DNA from: an uncultured Gemmatimonadota bacterium
GTDB lineage: Bacteria; Gemmatimonadota; Gemmatimonadetes; Longimicrobiales; Gaopeijiaceae
Assembly (NCBI GenBank): GCA_937136445.1
Contig: CAKZOQ010000565.1
Coordinates: forward strand, 1-9,327
Reading direction: 5' to 3'
Length of the DNA: 9,327 nt
Shown: piece by piece, positions 1 to 7,185 of the stretch
How the letters are laid out: every line of letters starts with the position of its first letter
How positions within the stretch are numbered: position 1 is the first letter of the stretch
The notes under the pieces: model-generated
Databases searched by the model: none
What the model saw: the letters and a program-made list of their open reading frames with translations, nothing else
Told to the model about the DNA's origin: nothing
Translations under genes and position numbers: made by a program

Positions 1-57
1 TGCTCCAGCGTGTACCCTACGCGATGCCAGAACGAGGATGAATCGGAGGCCATGCGG

Positions 58-3000
58 GTGAACCGGGTGACGGGGAAGGGGAGGTCCATCGGCGGAGACC
101 CCGAAGGGTCGATCCCCGGAGGTGGAGCCTCCGACGATGCGCTCCGAAGGGTGGCGAGGAGCCGGGGCTTTTTCAAGGAAGCCGGCCCGGTCCGCTACCT
201 CCGGGAGGCCCGCCGCCTCCTGGGGTGGGCCTCCGGCCTCCTCCTCGCCGTCGTCCTCGCCCTGGCGGCGGGACGCGCCCCTCTGGCGGCCCAGGCCCCC
301 GACGCCGAGTGGCGCACCTTCTCCACCGAACACATCCGGGTCACCTTCACCCCTCCGCTGGAGCCCCTGGCCCGACGGGCCGCCGCTCGTGCCGAGCGTG
401 CGTGGACCCGCCTGGACTCCCTCTTTCTGGACGGGCCGTCGGGGACGGTGGACCTCCTCCTCACCGACCACACCGACCTGAGCAACGGCTTCGCCCGGGT
501 CACCCCCGACAAGCGCATCACCGTCTTCGCGTCGCCGCCGGTGGACGATCTGGACCTGGGCTACTTCGACGAGTGGATCGAACTGGTGGTGACCCACGAG
601 GTGGTCCACATCTTCCACCTGGATCGGGCGGGCCGACTGGGTCGTTTCCTCCGCTCGATCTTCGGGCGGGTGCCGGGCCGCTGGCCCTTCTTCCCAGGCT
701 TCGACCTGCCACGCTGGGGGGTGGAGGGGATGGCCACCTGGTACGAGTCGGAGCTCACCGAGGCCGGGCGTTTGGAAGGGACCTTCCATGAGAGCATGCT
801 TCGCACCGCCATCCTGGAGGACCGCTTCGAGGGGATCGATCAGGCGTCGGGCACCTCGCCCGTCTGGCCGTCGGGCACCCGCCCCTACATCTACGGATCC
901 CGCTTCTTCGAGTACCTCCTGGAGAAGCACGGCAGGGAGTCCATGACCAAGTTCGCCGAGGCGGTGGCGGGCCAGTGGATCCCCTATCGCCTGAATGCCG
1001 CGGGATCCGATGCCTTCGGCGCCCCCCTCTCCGAGGAGTGGGCCGCCTGGAGGGAGAGCCTGGAGGAGCGCTGGAGCGGCGTCGAGGAGGAGCTTCGCCG
1101 CCACGGGCCCCTCACCCGACCGGAGGTGGTGACCCGGGGGTCCCGGCAGGCCCTCTACCCCCAGATCGGCCCCGACGGGCGCCTGGCCTACACCCGGGGC
1201 GACGGGCGCAGCGACCCGCAGGTGCGGGTGTCCTCTCCCGGTGGGGAGGCCTCCGGGACACCTGGGCGAAAGCTCCTGCAGACCAACAGCCTCGCCACCT
1301 TCGCCTGGCTCCCGGACGGCGATCTGGTCCTGGGCCAGTCGGAGTTCGTGGACCCCTACCGGAGCTACGGCGACCTCTACCGGGTGGACGGCCGCAGCGG
1401 CGCGACCCGGCGCCTCACGCGGGGGCTTCGGCTCTCCTATCCCAGCCCCGTTCCCGGAGAGGAGCGGGTGGTGGCCGTCCAGGAGGGCGACGGCTCCGCC
1501 ACACTGGTCCAGGTCTCGCTCGACGACGGGTCGGTCGAAGCGCTGGGGGTCGTCGACTCCCTGGTCCACTGGACGTCCCCGGCGGTCTCACCGGACGGAC
1601 GGTGGGTGGCGGCGTCACGATGGTCCCCCGGTGCCCGACTGGACGTGGTGGTCCTGGAGCGGGCCACGGGGGTCGTCGTGGCCCGCCTCACCGACGATCG
1701 GGCCATGGACCTCTTCCCCGCCTGGAGCCCCGACGGCCGCTGGCTCCTCTGGGCCTCGGATCGAACCGGGATCCACAACCTGGTGGCCCGTCCCATGGAT
1801 CCGACCACCGGCCGGCCCACCGGATCCCTTCGCCTGGCCACCAACCTCCTCACCTCCGCCGCCTACCCCTCGGTGACGGACGACGACGTCCCCGGAGGCC
1901 CCTGGGTCTACTTCTCCGGCTACCATGCCGACGGCTGGGACGTGGAGCGCATCCCCTTCGATCCCGACGCCTGGCCCGAGGCACCGCCGCCCGACCCCAG
2001 GTTCACGCCGGCCCGGCCGCCGGTGCCGGAGGTCGCTCCGAATCCCCCGCTGGAGCTCCGCCAGGAGCCACAGCCCTACTCTCCCCTTCCCACGTTGGCC
2101 CCCCGGCACTGGGAACCTCTGTACGAGGAGCCCATCCGGTCCCGCCCCCTTCGGCAGGGGGACCTGAGCATCCCGACCCGTACCCTCCTCCAGGGCTCCA
2201 TCGGGGCCGAAACCACCGGCAACGACCTGGTGGGCCGCCACCGCTACAGCGCCTTCGCCCGCTGGCACCTGGGGGGTGGCGGACGGGTGGACGGCGGGCT
2301 GAGCTGGTCGTGGGCCGGTCTCGGCAACCCGGTCCTCTCGGTGGGTGTGAACCAGCTCTGGGGCAGCCGGGGCGCCCGGCTGGCAGGCACCTTCCCCGGA
2401 GAGCCCTTCGATACGCTCTACCTGCTCGAGCGGGAGCGAGGCGCCTCCCTGGCCGTCACCTTCCTGCGGAACCGGGTGCGGAGCCAGGCGTCCCTCGCGT
2501 TGAGCGCCGGCTGGGTCCGGGAAGCGGTGGAGTACCTGGACGGCTCCCTGGAGGTCACCGATGCCTATCGTCTCAACGAGGCGGAGGGCAACCGGATGGA
2601 CGTCCGTGCCACGGCGAGCTGGTCGAACCTGCGCTCCTACGCCTTCCAGATGGGTCCCTCGGACGGCGTCTCCCTTCTCCTGAGGGGGCGGACGCGTCTG
2701 GACCTGGACCGCACGGCCGACCAGGAAGGCCGGCTCGGCTTCGACGGATCGCTGGACGATGTCCAGGGTCGGGTGCGCCTCTTCCGCTCGCTGGGTGGAC
2801 CCGGCTACTCCGCCCACGTCCTCGCCCTGCAGGCCAGCGGTGGGTACGCCCGCGGACCGGGGGCTGGATCAGGGCACTTCCTGGTGGGGGGCGCCTCCGG
2901 TCGAACCGAAAGCGTCACCGGGCTCGCCCTCTTCGGGGGGCGCTCCCTCTTCTTCCCGGTGCGCGGCTACGACACCACGGCGCGGTTCGGGCGGTCCGCC

Positions 3001-3309
3001 TGGTCCGTATCCGGGGAGTACCGCTTCCCCATCGCCCTCGTCCACCGGGGGCTGGGCGCCTGGCCCCTCCATCTGGACCGGGTCTCCGGTGCCCTCTTCG
3101 CCGATGCGGGGAACGCCTGGGGTCCGGAGTTCGGCCGGTCGGGCTACGACAACCCCCGTCGGGACCCGGTGGCATCGGTGGGTGCCGAGGTGCTGGCGGA
3201 CGTCCTCACCCTCTGGAGCGAGCCCCTGCGGCTGCGAACCGGAGTCGCGGTCCCGCTGGTGGACGGCGACGGCGTGCGGGCCTACCTCCGGCTGGGGTTC
3301 GCCTTCTGA
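58..3309 (+). CDS. Secreted zinc metallopeptidase / TolB-like propeller / Omp85-type barrel fusion protein
   Basis: Numbering is from GTG 58 (1083 residues). A hydrophobic signal segment (about 57-80) ends in an AQA cleavage site near residue 80. The peptidase part has HEVVH (H180, E181, H184) and, 39 residues after H184, GVEGMATWYE with E223; this is the HExxH plus Glu layout of gluzincins, close to 'peptidase MA-like' domains. Residues about 362-640 hold beta-propeller blades with SPDGRW motifs (511-516, 557-562), as in TolB/PD40 proteins. From about 702 to the end is a predicted outer-membrane barrel: it carries FPVRGYD (RGY 969-971), EYRFPI (987-992), FADAGNAWG and a terminal Phe, hallmarks of the Omp85/BamA family. 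The likely role is a surface or periplasmic protease anchored in the outer membrane; the substrate is unknown. The start is uncertain: GTG 58 has GGAGG at 45-49 with 8-base spacing, but this leaves an unusually long N-terminus. GTG 151 would give a more normal signal peptide but has no clear ribosome site. The frame is also open to the left edge. Confidence 0.85.
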   Translation: MNRVTGKGRSIGGDPEGSIPGGGASDDALRRVARSRGFFKEAGPVRYLREARRLLGWASGLLLAVVLALAAGRAPLAAQAPDAEWRTFSTEHIRVTFTPPLEPLARRAAARAERAWTRLDSLFLDGPSGTVDLLLTDHTDLSNGFARVTPDKRITVFASPPVDDLDLGYFDEWIELVVTHEVVHIFHLDRAGRLGRFLRSIFGRVPGRWPFFPGFDLPRWGVEGMATWYESELTEAGRLEGTFHESMLRTAILEDRFEGIDQASGTSPVWPSGTRPYIYGSRFFEYLLEKHGRESMTKFAEAVAGQWIPYRLNAAGSDAFGAPLSEEWAAWRESLEERWSGVEEELRRHGPLTRPEVVTRGSRQALYPQIGPDGRLAYTRGDGRSDPQVRVSSPGGEASGTPGRKLLQTNSLATFAWLPDGDLVLGQSEFVDPYRSYGDLYRVDGRSGATRRLTRGLRLSYPSPVPGEERVVAVQEGDGSATLVQVSLDDGSVEALGVVDSLVHWTSPAVSPDGRWVAASRWSPGARLDVVVLERATGVVVARLTDDRAMDLFPAWSPDGRWLLWASDRTGIHNLVARPMDPTTGRPTGSLRLATNLLTSAAYPSVTDDDVPGGPWVYFSGYHADGWDVERIPFDPDAWPEAPPPDPRFTPARPPVPEVAPNPPLELRQEPQPYSPLPTLAPRHWEPLYEEPIRSRPLRQGDLSIPTRTLLQGSIGAETTGNDLVGRHRYSAFARWHLGGGGRVDGGLSWSWAGLGNPVLSVGVNQLWGSRGARLAGTFPGEPFDTLYLLERERGASLAVTFLRNRVRSQASLALSAGWVREAVEYLDGSLEVTDAYRLNEAEGNRMDVRATASWSNLRSYAFQMGPSDGVSLLLRGRTRLDLDRTADQEGRLGFDGSLDDVQGRVRLFRSLGGPGYSAHVLALQASGGYARGPGAGSGHFLVGGASGRTESVTGLALFGGRSLFFPVRGYDTTARFGRSAWSVSGEYRFPIALVHRGLGAWPLHLDRVSGALFADAGNAWGPEFGRSGYDNPRRDPVASVGAEVLADVLTLWSEPLRLRTGVAVPLVDGDGVRAYLRLGFAF

Positions 3310-3321
3310 CCCACCGGCGGT

Positions 3322-3335
3322 GCGGGGCGGCCCGC
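3322..3335 (+). terminator. Small GC hairpin after the metallopeptidase gene (weak terminator candidate)
   Basis: GCGGG (3322-3326) and CCCGC (3331-3335) pair across a four-base GCGG loop, 12 bases after the stop codon. There is no T-run behind it, so an intrinsic terminator is only a possibility; in such GC-rich DNA short hairpins also arise by chance. Confidence 0.25.
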
Positions 3336-3337
3336 GC

Positions 3338-3367
3338 TTGACCGGACCCCACCGACCCCCGTATGGT
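3338..3367 (+). promoter_or_regulatory. Possible distal sigma70-type promoter upstream of nrdJ
   Basis: TTGACC (3338-3343) is followed after 18 bases by TATGGT (3362-3367). The -35 matches TTGACA at 5 of 6 positions and the -10 matches TATAAT at 4 of 6. Transcription would start near 3374 and read through a further 260-base leader, including an imperfect hairpin at 3397-3419 (CCCGG/CCGGG core), into nrdJ. No small gene was found between this site and the second promoter. Confidence 0.35.
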
Positions 3368-3475
3368 GCCCTCTACCGAACATAAACCGAAGATGGGGTC
3401 GCCCGGCTCCACCGGGACCCAAGTTGGCGTCCCGGTCCTTGCGGCGGAGGGGTACGGAGTGGCTCGTCCCTCTCC

Positions 3476-3504
3476 TTGACCCCAAGATGTTGTGCCTCTA
3501 CTAT
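3476..3504 (+). promoter_or_regulatory. Probable main nrdJ promoter
   Basis: TTGACC (3476-3481), a 17-base spacer and TACTAT (3499-3504) form the best sigma70-like promoter in the window (5/6 and 4/6 matches, ideal spacing). The predicted start, near 3511, leaves a leader of about 125 bases before the nrdJ ATG, which contains all the TCCACA boxes. The local AT content is higher than in the flanking coding DNA. Confidence 0.55.
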
Positions 3505-3520
3505 GGTTCCGCCCCAACAT
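3487..3520. promoter_or_regulatory. Inverted repeat flanking the nrdJ -10 element
   Basis: ATGTTG (3487-3492) and CAACAT (3515-3520) are perfect 6-base inverted copies placed symmetrically about the TACTAT -10 hexamer. This could be a repressor operator or chance. It does not match the NrdR-box consensus I know, so no regulator is named. Confidence 0.25.
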
Positions 3521-3537
3521 TTAGTGGCCGACCGGAC

Positions 3538-3623
3538 GAATCCACAGGAAGGTTCCCGGCAGGACACGCGTCCTCCGACCTTTTCCACAGTCGGTCCACG
3601 CTTCATCCACAGCCTCATCCACA
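3538..3623 (+). promoter_or_regulatory. Cluster of DnaA-box-like TCCACA repeats in the nrdJ leader
   Basis: Four 9-mers end in TCCACA: GAATCCACA (3538-3546), TTTTCCACA (3581-3589), TCATCCACA (3603-3611) and TCATCCACA (3615-3623); a weaker copy, GGTCCACG, lies at 3593-3600. TTTTCCACA fits the standard DnaA box TTWTNCACA exactly, and the two TCATCCACA copies differ at one position. The TCCAC cores begin at 3541, 3584, 3595, 3606 and 3618, giving intervals of 43, 11, 11 and 12 bases, close to whole helical turns. DnaA is known to control nrdAB in E. coli, which makes DnaA control of nrdJ a reasonable inference. The last box touches the ribosome binding site of nrdJ. Confidence 0.5.
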
Positions 3624-3627
3624 GGAG
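3623..3627 (+). promoter_or_regulatory. nrdJ ribosome binding site
   Basis: AGGAG lies 9 bases before ATG 3637 and decides that start over upstream in-frame codons in the long open frame. Its first base is the last base of the final TCCACA box, so a protein bound there, or structure in the leader, could affect initiation. Confidence 0.75.
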
Positions 3628-3636
3628 TCCCCGGCG

Positions 3637-6201
3637 ATGCCCCGCGTTCACGAGCCCCGACCCATCCAGGAACCAGAGATCTTCGACGACGTCCTTCCCG
3701 AGGATCTTCCGGAGGCCGAGCTCACGCAGAACGCGCGGATCGTTCTGGGCAAGCGGTACCTGAAGAAGAACGCCGACGGCGAGCCCATCGAGGAGCCGGA
3801 GGTCATGTTCTGGCGGGTGGCGAAGACCATCGCCGACATCGATGCCGACTACGGCGCCTCCGAGGCGGCCGTGGAGGAGGTCGCCCGGCAGTTCTACGAC
3901 CTCATGATCAACGGGCGCTTCGAGCCCAACTCGCCCACGCTCATGAACGCCGGCCGGCCGCTGGGGCAGCTCTCGGCCTGCTTCGTCCTCCCGGTGGACG
4001 ACGCCCTCTCCAACGGAAAGAGCGGCATCTACGACACCCTCCGGGCCATGGCGCTGGTGCATCAGTCCGGCGGCGGCACCGGCTTCTCCTTCTCCCGCCT
4101 CCGTCCGGAGGGGGATCCCGTGAAGTCCACCATGGGGGTGGCCTCCGGGCCCGTCTCCTTCATGCGGCTCTACGACTCCAGCACCGAAGTCGTGAAGCAG
4201 GGGGGCACCCGCCGCGGAGCCAACATGGGCATCCTGCGGGTGGACCACCCGGACATCCGGCGCTTCATCACCTGCAAGAACGACACGAGCCAGATCACGA
4301 ACTTCAACATCTCGGTGGCCCTCACCGACGAGTTCATGAAGGCCGTGCGGGCCGGCGAGGACTATGAGCTCGTCCATCCCAGGACCGGAACGGTCGAAGG
4401 CATGGAGAACGCCTCGGAGATCTTCGACATGATCATCCACGGCGCCTGGCTCACGGGTGAGCCCGGCACCTTCTTCATCGACCGGGCCAACGAGTACAAC
4501 CCCGTCCCGGCGCTGGGCTCCTACGAGGCCACCAACCCCTGTGGTGAGCAGCCGCTGCTCCCGTACGACGTCTGCAACCTGGGGAGCATCAACCTCAGCA
4601 AGTTCGTGAAGGACGACGCCCGGCCGGGGACGGATCCCGAGGAGGGCATCGACTGGGACGCGCTCCGCACGGTGGTGCACCTGGCGACCCACTTCCTGGA
4701 CAACGTCATCGACGCCAACAAGTACCCCCTCGCGGAGATCCACGAGCTGGCGCAGGAGATCCGGCGCATCGGCCTCGGGGTGATGGGGTGGGCGGACATG
4801 CTGGTGCGTCTGGGCATTGCGTACGATTCCCCCGAGGGCGTGGAGCTGGGCCGCCGGGTCATGGGCTTCCTCAACGAGGAGGCGCGCAACGCCTCCGAGA
4901 AGCTCGCCGAGACCCGCGGCGTCTTCCCGGCCTGGAAGGAGTCCATCTGGGGCCCGGACGCCCACTGCGCCCGTCGGGACGACGGTACCCGGGTGCGTCC
5001 CGAGCGGCCCCTCCGGAACTGCAACCTCACTACGGTGGCGCCCACCGGGACCATCTCCATCTTCGCCGGCTGCTCCGGCGGCATCGAGCCCCTCTTCGCC
5101 GTGGCCTTCATGCGGAACCAGGCCGGCTCCATGATGCCCGACGTCAACCCGGACTTCGTGGCCATGGCCAAGGAGGGCGGGTGGTACACCGAGGAGCTCA
5201 TGGAGCGGATCGCCCAGGAGGGTCACATCCACTTCGACGAGGTCCCCGAGGAGGTCCAGAAGATCTTCCGCACCTCCCACGACATCCCGCCGGAGTGGCA
5301 CGTGCGCATGCAGGCGGCCTTCCAGGAGCACACGGATTCGGCCATCTCCAAGACCACCAATTTCGCCCACGAGGCGACCGAGGACGACGTCCGGGAGATC
5401 TACGAGCTGGCCTTCGACCTGGGCACCAAGGGCGTCACGGTCTACCGGGACGGCTCCCGGCAGGGCCAGGTCCTCTCCACCGGCAAGACCGGGAAGAAGG
5501 AGGAGGGTGAGGCCGCTGGCTCCAGCAAGGAGATGTCCGAACTCCGGGCCCAGCTCGCCGACGCCCGGGAGGAGGCCCACAAGCTCCGCGTCCACACCGA
5601 CCAGCTCGAGGCCGAGCTCGCCGATCGGGACCGGACCGCCGGGGCGGCGCGGCACAAGCGCCAGCGGCCGGAGGCGCTCCGGGGCTGGACCATGAAGATG
5701 AACTCCCCGCTGGGGGACCTCTACGTCACCATCAACGAGGACCAGGGCGGGCGCCCCTTCGAGGTCTTCTGCACCCTGGGCAAGGCGGGAGGCGCCGCCA
5801 TGGCCGACGCCGAGGCCATCGGTCGTCTGGTCTCCCTGGCGCTCCGGTCCGGCATCCCCATCACCCAGGTGAAGGATCAGCTCCGGGGCATCTCCTGCGA
5901 TCGCGCCGTGGGCCTCGGACCCAACAAGGTCCTCTCCATGCCCGACGCGGTGGGCCAGGCGGTGGAGCGGTACCTCATGGAGAAGGACGGCATCCAGGAG
6001 GACCTGCCGCTGGCGGCTCCGGCCCCGACGGCCGCCTCCCCGACGTCCGGGTCCACCGCACCCCAGGCGCAGTCTTCGGCCTTCCACGGCGGCGAGGAGG
6101 AGGCCTTTCTCGGCTCCTGCCCCGAGTGTGGCGCCGGACAGCTCGCCTACGAGGAAGGCTGCATGAAGTGCCACGTCTGCGGCTACAGCGAGTGCGGCTG
6201 A
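3637..6201 (+). CDS. nrdJ: Vitamin B12-dependent (class II) ribonucleoside-diphosphate reductase
   Basis: An 854-residue protein that reduces ribonucleotides to deoxyribonucleotides using adenosylcobalamin as the radical source, in the cytoplasm, with or without oxygen. The finger-loop motif NPCGEQ supplies N300, C302 (thiyl radical) and E304. The redox pair is C115 (in SACFVLP) and C313 (in YDVCNLG), the latter exactly 11 residues after the radical Cys, as in the Thermotoga enzyme. APTGTIS (468-474) is the conserved phosphate-binding segment. There is no N-terminal ATP cone; the protein begins almost directly with the catalytic fold. A charged, heptad-like coiled-coil stretch (about 631-664) links the core to a TSCPD-type C-terminal domain (about 678-790). 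After a Pro/Ala/Ser linker comes a six-cysteine tail (C828, C831, C842, C845, C848, C853), which probably binds zinc and/or relays reducing equivalents. The ATG is chosen for its ribosome site and for the start of family-like sequence; the frame upstream is open but is leader. The neighbour at the 3' end is convergent. Confidence 0.95.
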   Translation: MPRVHEPRPIQEPEIFDDVLPEDLPEAELTQNARIVLGKRYLKKNADGEPIEEPEVMFWRVAKTIADIDADYGASEAAVEEVARQFYDLMINGRFEPNSPTLMNAGRPLGQLSACFVLPVDDALSNGKSGIYDTLRAMALVHQSGGGTGFSFSRLRPEGDPVKSTMGVASGPVSFMRLYDSSTEVVKQGGTRRGANMGILRVDHPDIRRFITCKNDTSQITNFNISVALTDEFMKAVRAGEDYELVHPRTGTVEGMENASEIFDMIIHGAWLTGEPGTFFIDRANEYNPVPALGSYEATNPCGEQPLLPYDVCNLGSINLSKFVKDDARPGTDPEEGIDWDALRTVVHLATHFLDNVIDANKYPLAEIHELAQEIRRIGLGVMGWADMLVRLGIAYDSPEGVELGRRVMGFLNEEARNASEKLAETRGVFPAWKESIWGPDAHCARRDDGTRVRPERPLRNCNLTTVAPTGTISIFAGCSGGIEPLFAVAFMRNQAGSMMPDVNPDFVAMAKEGGWYTEELMERIAQEGHIHFDEVPEEVQKIFRTSHDIPPEWHVRMQAAFQEHTDSAISKTTNFAHEATEDDVREIYELAFDLGTKGVTVYRDGSRQGQVLSTGKTGKKEEGEAAGSSKEMSELRAQLADAREEAHKLRVHTDQLEAELADRDRTAGAARHKRQRPEALRGWTMKMNSPLGDLYVTINEDQGGRPFEVFCTLGKAGGAAMADAEAIGRLVSLALRSGIPITQVKDQLRGISCDRAVGLGPNKVLSMPDAVGQAVERYLMEKDGIQEDLPLAAPAPTAASPTSGSTAPQAQSSAFHGGEEEAFLGSCPECGAGQLAYEEGCMKCHVCGYSECG

Positions 6202-6207
6202 GGTAGG

Positions 6208-6224
6208 GGGCGGTCGTCCCGCCC
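6208..6224. terminator. Hairpin downstream of nrdJ
   Basis: GGGCGG (6208-6213), loop TCGTC and CCGCCC (6219-6224) form a perfect 6-bp stem 6 bases after the nrdJ stop, in the short convergent gap. No T-run follows, so it may be a transcript-end stabiliser or a U-less terminator. Confidence 0.4.
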
Positions 6225-6256
6225 GGTCAGGCCGGCGCCTTCACCGCGATCGGACC

Positions 6257-6269
6257 TGGCCGGTGGCCA
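6257..6269. terminator. Hairpin just past the stop of the minus-strand gene
   Basis: TGGCC (6257-6261), loop GGT and GGCCA (6265-6269) form a perfect 5-bp stem beginning one base beyond the minus-strand stop codon. With the 6208-6224 hairpin it gives each convergent gene its own 3' stem. It lacks a U-tract, so termination is only inferred. Confidence 0.3.
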
Positions 6270-6270
6270 C

Positions 6271-7134
6271 CTAGCGGAGGAGCAGCGTCATGCCGAACAG
6301 CCCCACCGCCGCGAAGAACTTCGTCCAGCTCCACGGGCCTTCCCCGCCGGCGGGTGGGACGTAGGTCCAGATGAGGACGACCCCGCAGTTGGAATGACCG
6401 AACTGCGGGGGGACCTCGGAGGCCCGGTAGATCTCGATGGCCTCGATGTCGTTGGGCTGGAGCACGTCGTCTACCGGGAAGGGGGACACGGTGCGGGTTC
6501 CGTCGAGGTAGACGTCGGCCAGGCATCCCCCCCGGAGGCGCACGATTCCGCGCCCCACCCCCATCCCTCCCGGGCGGACCTGCACCCCGGGCATCATGCG
6601 GAAGGCGTCGCTCGTCCGCATCGCTCGCTGGAGGGCGGCCTCGTCCCGGGTGACGGCATAGCCCAGGCCCCGCCGCTGGCGGTTGTAGAAGCCGTTGGCC
6701 TGGAGCGCTCGGGAACGGGCCTCGGTGACGACCAGGAGCGGCTCCAGCTCCACGGCCTGCTCCGCCAGCTCCACCTGCATGCGCAGCCCCAGCTCCGGGC
6801 GATGCGTCACCGAATCCCGGACGGTGCGGTAGCCCAGCCGCTCCACGCGGATGGCGAAGCGACCCGCTGGGGGGACGCCGAAGCTGAAGCGACCGTCGGG
6901 GTTGGTGAGGACGGTGAGGACCCGGAAGCCGGGGGTGGACTCGTCCAGCGCTTCGAGGATGACGGCCACCTCGCTCAGGGGAAGGCGGCTCGACCGGTCG
7001 ACCACCCGACCCTCGATGCCCGGCGTCTCCGAGTTGGATCCCTCCGACCGGGTCTGGCCCGCCACCTCGACTGGCTGCAGGCCCCCCGGGAGGAAGGCCA
7101 GAGCCAGGGACAGGAGGAGGGCTCGTCGGAACAT
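6271..7134 (-). CDS. Exported carboxypeptidase-regulatory-fold / TonB plug protein without a barrel
   Basis: A 287-residue protein. It opens with MFRR and a hydrophobic signal peptide (about 5-25). Residues about 38-125 fit the CarboxypepD_reg beta-sandwich: GIEGRVVD, then TNPDGRFSFGVPPAG and IRVERLGY. Residues about 155-258 resemble the plug of TonB-dependent receptors: AFRMMPGVQV, IVRLRGG, VYLDG, DIEAIEIYR and a final CGVVLIWT strand. A full receptor would continue with a barrel of 500 or more residues; here the chain ends after a short hydrophobic tail (about 270-286). C204 and C250 lie in the plug and could form a disulfide. It probably acts at the periplasmic face of the outer membrane, but partner and ligand are unknown. 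ATG 7134 is preferred because the signal peptide follows directly; an in-frame TTG at 7155 would add seven residues. Neither has a good Shine-Dalgarno site. The gene converges on nrdJ (69-base gap) and diverges from the repeat-protein gene. Confidence 0.85.
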   Translation of the reverse strand: MFRRALLLSLALAFLPGGLQPVEVAGQTRSEGSNSETPGIEGRVVDRSSRLPLSEVAVILEALDESTPGFRVLTVLTNPDGRFSFGVPPAGRFAIRVERLGYRTVRDSVTHRPELGLRMQVELAEQAVELEPLLVVTEARSRALQANGFYNRQRRGLGYAVTRDEAALQRAMRTSDAFRMMPGVQVRPGGMGVGRGIVRLRGGCLADVYLDGTRTVSPFPVDDVLQPNDIEAIEIYRASEVPPQFGHSNCGVVLIWTYVPPAGGEGPWSWTKFFAAVGLFGMTLLLR

Positions 7135-7185
7135 GGAGTCCGGGGTCGGCGGCAACCGGTGGGTCGCCGCGGAGGCGGGGATTCA

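Noticed and set aside
3..41. The end of an upstream gene (twelve codons reading LQRVPYAMPERG, then TGA at 39-41)
   Set aside because: Too short to identify. It would fit a gene ending just before GTG 58, but another frame is also open from the left edge, so it cannot be supported from this window.
117..133. Hairpin CGGAGG-TGGAG-CCTCCG near the 5' end of the metallopeptidase gene
   Set aside because: A 6-bp GC stem is expected by chance at this base composition. It would matter only if translation starts at GTG 151, which is unresolved.
975..3341. A 788-codon plus-strand open frame overlapping the metallopeptidase gene
   Set aside because: Its product is Arg/Gly/Pro-rich with no fold signature, a frame shadow of the real gene, which shows a zinc site, propeller and barrel motifs.
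3310..3636. A cobalamin riboswitch or a tRNA in the nrdJ leader
   Set aside because: I could not find a convincing B12-box core or a cloverleaf with a TTC loop; the hairpins present are short and isolated.
3373..6174. A 933-codon open frame antisense to nrdJ
   Set aside because: It mirrors the GC-rich third positions of nrdJ, its product is low-complexity (Gly/Val/Leu/Asp/His) without domain motifs, and nrdJ on the other strand is certain.
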